From Apteryx mantelli (taxonomy: Eukaryota; Chordata; Aves; Apterygiformes; Apterygidae), in contig NC_089980.1 in the NCBI RefSeq assembly GCF_036417845.1, positions 66,152,501-66,216,500 on the forward strand: DNA of 64,000 nucleotides, given 5' to 3'. The notes beneath the pieces were generated by a model. That model did not search any database. It was not told where the DNA came from and saw only the letters and a list, made by a program, of their open reading frames with translations. Both the position numbers and the translations under genes were made by a program. The first letter of the stretch is position 1, and the number at the start of each line of letters is the position of its first letter. Below, one piece after another: positions 50,601 to 61,400 of this stretch.

Positions 50601-52375
50601 AAGCTTTCTGTTGTTTATAATTTTTTCTTCAGAACTAAAAAGAAATACATATATATATATATATATATAAAAATGATGACTAAAAAAGCCTTATGAACAA
50701 AATTTACAAGAAAAAATGACTACATTACATAGTGCTTCTGACATTTTACATGTATGTGCATTAACATTTTTATTTTGAAAAGTGAACAAAGATTCAAAGT
50801 GTTTTGATGTGAATACTCTTTGGCCTCAGTCTGCCCCAGCATAAGAATTCTGTAGGAGTTTCTTTACAAAGGGATTTTCTTTTTTTGCCAACAAAAAAAA
50901 AAAGAAACAAAACTTGAAAATAAAATACTAAGCAAGGATGCTGTAGCTTCATGCTTGTACACTGCTTTTGTATATTTCTCAATTATTGATCCCTTAAGCA
51001 ATTTCTTAGAAATATGAAGTACCTCATGTTTGTTGTTTAGTTTAATATCAGTTTCTTACTGAATTAGTATTCAGGAATATAAAAGGTATGAAGTTCAGTT
51101 TTTCTAGGGAATAGATCTTTGAAAGCGATCTCTAATGTTTCCGAAAAGCATCTGTAACTGCCAGGAAAGTCTTGTTCCAAGTTCACTGTCTTAAGCACTG
51201 TTTGATCTAGATCAAAGCTTAAATTCTGGTATGGTGAGAGTTAGAGTATTAGAAAGGGTTAGGTAACATGATTTCTCACAATTTTAGGAATATGTCGCTG
51301 TATCTTGCATGCTTTTGCATTATAGAAGAGAAATAATGTCTTCAATTTTATTTATTATTATTTTTTAGAAAATGGAATAATCAAATCAGACAAGGTATTT
51401 GAAGTAATGTTGGCTACAGACCGTTGCCACTATGCAAAATACAACCCTTATATGGATTCTCCTCAGTCTATAGGTAAGAACATCTTGTAAAAATGGTTGT
51501 TCGCTCTAATTTGTGTACCAGTGACTGCCTTTGTCATACGTATGTTAAGAACGTTTGTTTAATTTTTAAAATTTGGGAGCTTATTTAGTTCTTTATCAGT
51601 TTATTTAGTATCTTTTAAGTACAAAGTTTCAATATGTTATGGTATGCAGTTAATGTACTTGGATACATCAAGTGGACTGATGTTCTTTAGTCAGTATTAA
51701 TATGTGTAAAGATGTATTTATTCTTTAAACGGTAAGCAATTTGTGTGGTGGTTTAGTTGACTTTTAAATTCTTAAATCATCCTTTTAGCCAGTTTACTTC
51801 AGAGATGGTCTCTTTCTTTACAAAAATGATTCAGTTGAGGTCAGAGTGGGAATCCTTAAACTTTTACATGAGATTTTTATATAAAAATAGATTTTAAAGT
51901 AAGTTTTTAAATTGGAATGATCTGCTTATAGGGCAGTTATTTTCCACCTGAGTCCTTAGTTTTATCTTTCCAAGGTAGGAGAATGAATTAAATGTTCCTG
52001 TTCCCTTTCCTGTTCCCTGTCCAATTATCAGTTGTAATGAGGCTTTATTATTTGGATAGGATAGTTCAAAAATCTTTTAAGATATATATGCAGAATTGTA
52101 TATATCACCACAGAAGTAAACACAGATGAGTGTTCTTCCATGTTTTCTCTTGGGTGTATGTATGCTGTTTGGAAAACAGATGAGGTCATTGTCTCCAGGA
52201 GTTTTATAGTCCATACTATGTCACACTGAAACTAACAAATCCAGGTTTTTACATAGGGACCAATAGAAAAAGGAAATGCATCATTCTGGGGAATATTACT
52301 CTTTTAAACTGAATGTACTTGACAAAACTAAGGAAGTATAGTGCCAAAATGGAGATTGTAACTGAGATCAAGGGT

Positions 52376-52410
<35 letters not shown>

Positions 52411-55103
52411 ATTTCAGAGTTGACATGGCACAACTTGCACAACTTGTAGATGATATAGCTTAACTCACTTCCAGAGTAGAATATTTCTGTAACTAAGCCA
52501 ATACTGTTTTTGTGTAGCGTCCTGTATGAGGACAGTAATTAAGGTATTGCTTTTTACAGTCAACATCAATAAAAACGGTAAGGTTGCTGTCTGAACAATT
52601 ATATCAATATGTTCTTCCTTTTTCTGGTTTTACAGGTTTCCAAGCAACAATCAGTGCTCCACATATGGTAAGCTTTAAACTTACATGATTACTGAAGGTG
52701 ATTTTTATAAAAATCCAAGTGCTTCTAAAATAAAATATTTATCCTAACAGTTTCATCAACTGTTGGTTAATAGTGGTGTTTATGTGAACCACCTAATGGG
52801 AGGATACAGAGAAGACTGAGCCGGAGTGTTCTTGGAGGTGCACAATGATAGGATGAGGGGTAATGGACAAAAACTAAACAAGGGAAATTCTGATTAGATA
52901 CTAGGAAAAAGTTTTTCACAGTGACGATGATCAGGTGCTGGAACAAGTTTACCAGAGAGATTGTGGAATCTCCATTCTTGGAGTATGCAGAAGCTGACTG
53001 GACAAGGCCCTGAGCAGCCTATTTTAAGTTGGCCCTGCTTTGTAAAAGGGTTGGATCACATGATTTTCACAGGTCCCTTCCAACCTAAATTACCCTGACT
53101 CTATAAGTTACAGAATCACAGAATGATTGAGGTTGGAAGGAACCTCTGGAGATCATGTAGTCCAACCCCCATGCTCAAGCAGGGTCACCTAGAGCACGTT
53201 GTACAGGATCGTGTCCAGGCGGGTTTTGAAAAGCTCCAGAGAAGCAGACTCCACAACCTCTCTGGGCAACCTGTTCCAGTGCTCTGTCACCCTCACAGTG
53301 AAGAAGTTTTTCCTCATGTTCAGATGGAAGCGTCTGTGTTTCAGTTTGTGCCCGTTGCCTCGCGTCCTGTCTCTGGGCACCACTGAAAAGAGTCAGGCTC
53401 CATCTTCTTGACACCCTCCCTTCAGATATTTGTACATGTTAATAAGATCTCCTCTCAGCCTTCTCTTCTCCAGGCTAAACAGGCCCAGCTCTCTCAGCCT
53501 TTCCTCATAAGAGAGATGCTCCAGTCCCCTAATCATCTTTGTAGCCCTTCGCTGGACTTGCTCCAGTAGTGCCACATCCCTCTTGTACTGGGGAGCCCAG
53601 AACTGGGCGCAGTACTCCAGATGTGGCCTCAGCAGGGCTGAGTAGAGGGGGAGAATCACCTCCCTTGACCTGCTGGCAACACTCTTCCTGATGCAGCCCA
53701 GGATACCATTGGCCTTCTTGGCCACAAGGGCACATTGCTGCCTCATGCTTAACTTGGTGTCCACCAGCACTCCCAGGTCCTTCTCCGCACAGCTGCTTTC
53801 CAGCAGGTCAACCCCCAGGCTGTACTGGTGCAGGGGGTTATTCCTCCCCAGGTGCAGGACCCTGCACTTCCCTTTGTTGAACTTCATGAGGTTCCTCTCC
53901 GCCCACCTCTCCAGCCTGGCCAGGTCTCTCTGAATGGCAGCACAGCCCTCTGGTGTATCCGCCACTCCTCCCTGTTTTGTATCAAAGTTACAAAAAGATA
54001 GGAGTTCAGGAGTGGAGAAGAGTAATTTCTGTGGTGCATTATTGATGTGATGTCTTTAGTTCTTCAGACAGGAAAAAAAATTACATTGTACTGAGATGCG
54101 TGTTTCTTGCCAAGTGATTTGAGAGCAAGGTATTCATGGCTGAGCCTTAATTAAAGCATTAAGGGGAGATTTCAGTTCCTATATACATCTATATGTAGCA
54201 CAGACATAAATTTTTGTAAGTTTCCTTATTTGATATGAAGAAAGAATAGAAGCGTATATTTTGTCCATGCAGTGTTTGAAAAGTGGAAAACGTATAGAGT
54301 AAGGAATGGTTTGAAATGTTGGTAAAAGCTTGCTCCTTTGACTTTTTAGTCAAACCCTACCTAGTAGAGTTAGGATGTTCCTAAATAATTATATTAAAAA
54401 CTTTTTTTTTTTTGGTATAAAAATGTTAACAATTGCATGCAAGGATACAAAAAGATATACTGCAACTGTGGTTAAGCAATAAAATAAGTATAAGCTATGT
54501 TTTCAAAGTTTTAATTCACCTAAGTCATTATATTTTGAATTATTCTATGCTTACCATTGGTATTATATGAAGTGTTGAAACCAAAAAGAAAATATATCCT
54601 CCATAGCAAATGCTAAAACAATAAATGTTTTAGTTATTTCTGTATTCTGGCTCTGATGGGTTAAGTCTTAAGGGTTTGAGAATGGCTATCTGTAAAACAT
54701 TAAATAACAAAAATTGTTTTAGTGTGCACCATAAACTTAGTTGTATATTGGTCCACCATATGAGAAAGCAAAACTGCCTACAAAGTGTGTCTGTAGACTG
54801 CTGCACTTTCATATATGAATCCTGTTGCCTATCTGCCTCTGTAGAAGGCAACTTCTTTTTCCTACTCTTTGATTCAGCAAGTGTACAGGTAATGCAGGAA
54901 GCTTACCTACAATAGCCCCTTTCTCTGGCCCTCCAAACTTGCCTCCTTCATAACTAGCATCTGTGCCAGCATGTTCCAATGCATATGGTATAATGACATG
55001 CCAAATTATTTACAGACCCTATACCACCAGAATAGTGAGAACTATCAGACCTGAAAAATGTTGAATTGCTTTATGGTGTCTGCCCCAGTAATTATATTTT
55101 AAG

Positions 55104-55135
<32 letters not shown>

Positions 55136-55364
55136 GGAAACCTGAGTAGTTGGAAGATTATATATGGTTGGAGTAAGTGAAATAACAGCAAGTATATATT
55201 ATATAGTTAACTTCCTTTTTTTTGTGTGTGTGGTCAAAAATAATTCTGAAATTTCTTATACTAACCCTCTGCTGTGTATTGCCTGAAAATATTGAAGAAA
55301 TGAACATGTGTTAGGTAAAACAAACTCAAAACATTACAAAGTTTTCTTTTTCTCTTTCTTTCTT

Positions 55365-55414
<50 letters not shown>

Positions 55415-58400
55415 AGCATGCATATGCTCTTGAACTTCTGTCTGATCAGTTACATGAAGGAGCCAAAGCACTTGATGTAGGATCTGGAAGTGGAATCCTT
55501 ACGGCATGCTTTTCACGAATGGTGAGAAATCTAGTGTCATCACTCAACCATCAGAACTGTTTGAATTGCAGTATAACTCTGAATAAAAGATTAAAAAGAC
55601 CAAGCTTCTTACAGTGGACCGAAGTATGTTACACAGGAAAAAAGGATTCTCCTGGGTGAAAGTAGTATCTATTTCTTATCATAGCCGATACTAGATGCTT
55701 AAGTAAAAGGGTCCAGTAAATTCTGTGGTGGTGAAGAAACTGCCTAGATGGAAAGCTTTTTCTTGGTTACGTTTTTAATGGCTGCTTTATACCTTGAAGG
55801 AAGGAGGTGTTTGTCCTGTCTAACCATGATTTTTACCTTATCTTGTGTGGCTGTGAATGTTCTCATTATGACCAGTTGTCTTGGCTTTCTGCTGGGGTGA
55901 GAGCTTAGCAAGGCTTAAGAGAATCCTGTTTCCATAGGTTGATTATATGTTGTGTGTATATAAATTATTTATCTTTGAACTGAAAATAACACTTTTTTTC
56001 TTGTTACTGCATTGTGGGAGGGTCAATACAATACAAATCTAACTTTTTCTAAGTTAGATATTAATTTATATTCTGTTTATGTCTTTCCTAAGTAACTTCA
56101 TCTCTGGGTTGTTCAGCCTCTATGTAAGGAATTCTTTCTGTGCTTTCACCCCATCTTACATCCAGGGAAAAAAAAGATGAAAGAATTTGTTTTAAGACGG
56201 CTGTAATCACAGTATTGTCAGACTGACTTAAATAGTGGCGTATAACCAACCAGTTTTCCCTTCTCCATTTCAAGATTTTATCATCGCTTTATAGGTAACA
56301 GCGGCCTTCATTAAACTGCCAGCTTGATGGGTTTTTTTGTCTGAGAAGTTAATCTGGAATGCAGTGATGGGTTATGATAAATTTTCATGTGTTATCTTTT
56401 ACTACTTAAAATTTATTGTTTTCTGGCACTTATCTGTTGAGTCTGAGATCATTTTTGGTTTAAGAATTAGGTCAGGATGTTTAGGACTGGATGATGTACT
56501 TTTTTGTTAACTGTCATATTAAAAGAAATTGCAAGTGAAATGAGTTAAGCTGCAGCTTAGCGGAAATCTAAAATGTCATTTCTTCAATATTCTACCTATT
56601 ATTTTTGTTCTAGCCTTGGAGTCAGTTATCAAGTGCTAGTAGCATGTGTTGTAATTCACATTCTACAAGAGTTAAAGCTTTTTTCAAAATTATGTTTATT
56701 TTCTCATTAAAAATATGAATGCGTCCAGGATGCATCCATATTAGATAAAGTATGTGATCTATCTAGTTGTGCCCTTTTTTCTTTTAAAACAGCTGTTTAA
56801 AAGCTGAAAAAATTCTGCAGAGAAGTCAGAATTATGACAGAAAGGAAATCGCATTTCAGTTTGGCTGAGGTTAAGCACGCTTTTTATATCACCATATGAA
56901 TGATCCTCTTAAATCCTGCTGTATTTTTCTTCTTGGTGGTATTTTGTGCAATGCTTTACAGATATGTGTTTTATGAAAAGTGTTGGATAAATGCTTTTGA
57001 TCTGTTTGATAGCATTATTACTGTGTAATATGGACCTGGCTTCATCCAGTTGAATGATTGTAGACAAGTCACTATATATTGCTCTGTCACAGTTTTCTTC
57101 CTCTGTGAAGTTGTTTCTAACATTGCCATCATTCCATATAATGTACTTCTTTCAAGCTTTTGTTAAAGGCTTTTGCTACCAAAATTCAGTTGTCTTGGAG
57201 GTCTTCTTGGGGATGTGCATGCTGAATCACGTAAATGTTGCTTCTCAGTCTACTGGAGATCTAGAATGAACAGCTTACATCTGGGCCACAAATACCTGAG
57301 TGCACGTTGATGCCATGGCTGTTTTACTCCTATGATGATAATCTTATTTGTGGTTCTTCTGGGAAAGCCTTATGTCTACTTAGACTAGTAAAGCATGTTT
57401 AAGATTGTTGCTGTTGTTAAACTGATATGATAAATTTATTTAAGTTTGTGTGCTTTTTAGATAATTGTATTCACTTTTAAAGGTTGGTAGCAAATTAAAG
57501 GAATGTTTGCCTTTTTTTTTCCTCCTATAAGTACAGGAATTATGCAAAGAGTGTGGTATATTTCTATTCTAAACATACCGTGGAGACAGTGAAAGTTGTA
57601 CCATTTTGTTATTGTCTTGATGACATGCTTTGAAGTTCCAGGGCAATAGGTGGAGATGGTCTAGATCGAGGATTTAGAAATAGTATAATGAATTGTGACA
57701 AGCTGCTGGCATTTTTAGGAGGTTCTGCTACTTTAAATCAGGCTATTTCATGCTGTGCCCATTTTGCTGAATTTTCAATTCTGTGAGTTACCCTTTGAAG
57801 ACCAGGGGTACACTGGGTCTTTTGCCAACTTTTGATGCAGCTGACTGCCAGGCATTCCTCCAAATAGTAACCTGTGGTTGTCATAGTGCAAACTTGCCAT
57901 CTGTCTCATACTCTGTTTCAAAAGCTAGGCCTGCCTTGTTTCACTGGAAAAAGAAGAGCCAATGCTGCTGTTTTGATGTTTTTAAACATAGGTCTTGTCC
58001 ATAATGAAACAGAAAAAAAATCCCCATGATACTGATAACCAATTATTAGTTTTACATGCTTTCACAAGGTTAAAATGTAAGATACAGAAACATAACCAAT
58101 AAATTCAAATGTGGCCATTCAACTACAGAATTGTATGACAGCATGGGCTGCCAAGAGACATTCTGCCACTATGTTTTTTGAACTGGGTCTTGTTGAAGAT
58201 AGTCAGAGTTTTGAGAATTTGATTCTTTTTTTCCACCTCTTTCCAAAACTGGAATGACTTCTCTGGAGTAAAGAGACAATTCCAGAAGAAATGCCTGTAA
58301 CAGAGAAGTTTTGGTTACAGTGATTTTCTGTAAAAGTATATGCACTTTCTGAGACCTTTTCTCCCCCCCTGCTCCCCCGCCCCCCCAAACGTATCTTGTG

Positions 58401-61400
58401 ACCATTGTCAGGTTTGAGCTCTCAAAAGTTCCACTCTTCCTGTGGAAGAGAGTTGTAAATCTGAAAGTAGATTCATGAATACAAGAGTTGAAAGGTATTG
58501 GTCCCTTGCTGTTAACTGTTGAATTTGCTTCTGAAAGGATAGGACCCTTGAGATAATGTAGAACAAAATGCAGGACTTACTATTGTCTTTCAGGTAAGGT
58601 CGACTCTAGAAAAACCTTAATCTTTAAGTTTACTCAACGTGAAAGGAGATTAGAACTAATCTTTGTCCTTGAAGTTTTTGCTTCCTATTGTAGGCAATAC
58701 AAATATGTGTGATAAGAGTTTACCTTCTAAAAACAGAGAATGGAAATCTCTACTAATACTGTAACTTAGTTGAATCACTTCATAAAATATGACTATAACG
58801 AGCATTTATGAAACTGTACTGACGTACTTTAAATATCCGTTGCTTCTAGCAGTCAGAATGTCTGATTCTAAGCAGTAGCTTTAATAACATTCGGGAAACA
58901 CAGTACCACTTAACAGTCTCTGTTTTTATTTTAGAGAGATGGGTTCAGGAGATGGAAATACTGATTCTATAAATAAACCAAAGCTAGCAGATATTTTTCA
59001 ACTGTATATTTTTATTCCAGGTTGGTCCCAAAGGACAAGTTGTAGGAATTGATCATATCAAAGAACTAGTAGATGATTCAATAAATAATGTCAAAAAAGA
59101 TGATCCTACATTGCTGTCTTCCGGAAGAGTGAAACTGATTGGTGAGCATCAGACTCTGATATACTAGTTAAACTAATATTCTTTCTAGCAGCTGGCTGAA
59201 AATGTCTGGAATTTAGATGTGATTAAAAGGTTCTAATTTAAGAAGTTGAACCAAAGAAAGAAGAGCCAGTTGAAAACTTAAAAATCCAAGCCCTCTTTAG
59301 GCCTGTGAAAAATGTCATCTTTGCACACTTTTGAGTATATGGCTTCCAGTAGTTTTAAAGAATATGTAATCATTCTATTATAGATGCTTATTTAACATGG
59401 AAGTGTATTTCTGTGAGACTGCTTTTCATGCTGAAGCTCTGTCACATTGTTTGCTGTTTAAAACTGGGTTTGGACCTACAACTTTTCTTGAATGAATATA
59501 TTGTCATTTAAAAGTCAAACATTTTAACAAAGCCTTTATGCTTCTGATGAAGTAATTGAAAAAGTTGCATGCAAAAAGTCAAAAGTGAAAAAAGTACTAG
59601 ATTGGCAGCATGCGTTGCTGAAGTTGATCTCACTTGTGTTTAAAATGAACATTATTTGTATTTCAGAGAAGTGGTTAATTAATATCAAACAAGTTTAAAT
59701 CAGAGTTATTGAGAGGGAATAATGCTAAAATTATATAAGAACAGTGAATTGTTCTAAATAATACTTATTCAACTAAAAGAAAAATCATGTATGTTTTTTT
59801 GGAAGATGGAGAGCTGGCAGAATGAAAGCATTCGCATGATTATCATTCTGTTTGTTAAGTTTAAAAGGAACTTGAAGGACTATGGATTGTTTTGGGGCTG
59901 TTCTTAAAAAAAAAAAAAAAATGCTGGGAAAAGACGTTATGGTTTGTGATGTTTGACTCTTACCAAATTCTTCCTGTTTTGGTCCTTGATACTTTTTTTC
60001 ATAAATGAGGGACTCTGTAAATCTTTTTGAAATAAGCCAATCAACACATATACTTGAACACGTATATGGAATGTGTTCTCAATGATGAGCACTGTATGGC
60101 TTAAAGTTTCTTGAAAAAGGAATCATACTAGGACTGTTGGGGGGAGCATGGAGTATAGTTTCTATTGGTGCTGTTTGCAAGAACAGTTTGGACACTTGCT
60201 TCCAATTACATCTAAGTCAAACTCTGACACTTTGGGGAGTCTAAAATTCTTCTAAATGAGTCTCACCATGTATATTATATTTGACTATGTAGCAGAATGG
60301 CTATGAACTGTTTTGTTGTGAGATACATAAAGAAAATGGAGGTGGAGGAGTAGCAGCTTTGTGAGCTGGGTGGAGAAGGAGAATGCTTCAATTGTGCTGG
60401 ATTCCTGGGAGCCCTTTGGTGTGGAGCTAGAATTCAGACAAAGCTGTAAAAAACCAGCAGGCAGGGTTGGTTGGTGCTGGAAAATGTGTGAGTTAAGGCT
60501 AGATAAGTCAGTCACTGGCTTTTGACAGGTATGTTTGAAATGTTCTCTGTTGCTTTGTTGCACCTCAGATATGCCATAAATGCATTTCAGAACAGAGGAA
60601 TAGGTGTACTTAGGGTATGTGTATAGTAGCTTTTTATTTTAGGTTAGGAAGGTGCCTTTGAGGTGAATCTCTCAACTGTTTCCATTTTTCACACTTTGGC
60701 TCACATCATAGAGCAGTCTTGGAGAGCACAAACTTTGATTCCTATTGGATGAAACTAGATTGTGTTGTGTGCTCTGGGAAGCCATCAAATGTGTTTGAAA
60801 TGTTAATGGGTGTTAAGCTAGTAAGACTAGAGCTAGTTCAGAGCAAACATGCTGAAATGTATATGTTGCATGAACATCAGGTTGTCAGCCCTAACTGCTT
60901 TGTTCTACAAATCTGCTCCTATTGTGCTGCACTGTTTGCTAATGCAGACATAGCCAGAAGCGATGAGGGTACTATAACCACAGCAAAGAAAAGTAGTTTT
61001 CCTCTGTTTCTGTATTAATGCTACAACTCCTTATGTGAAACAGTTTAGCACAGAGACATTGAAAGCTTAAGTACATTATCAGCAGATCAGCTTTAGGTTT
61101 AAAAGCAAGCAACAAAACCCTCTTACATGAGGAAGCCCTGTTTGTTTTTTTCCTGTTTGTTTGTTTGCTTGTTTTCTAGTGATTACTTCATTAACATGGG
61201 TGAAGTTATTCAGGGTGTGAACACAAGCTCAAAATTTGACCTCCTGTTTCCCCTTGGACATTGAATAATGGAATAATTTTTGTGCCACATTGAATGCTTA
61301 CTTAAAAAAACAAATTATCCTCTGGTCATCTAAAAGTATGTTAGTGTTGTGGGTGGATATATATCTGATTGCTTGAGCCAGGAGGGGCATGCTCTACTTA

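Larger units (their letters stand above)
52668..55416. other. PCMT1 intron 3
   Basis: Contains the two tail-to-tail CR1 copies (52797-53985), a TG repeat (55105-55133) and the CT tract abutting exon 4 (55342-55414). No other features were recognised. Confidence 0.85.
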
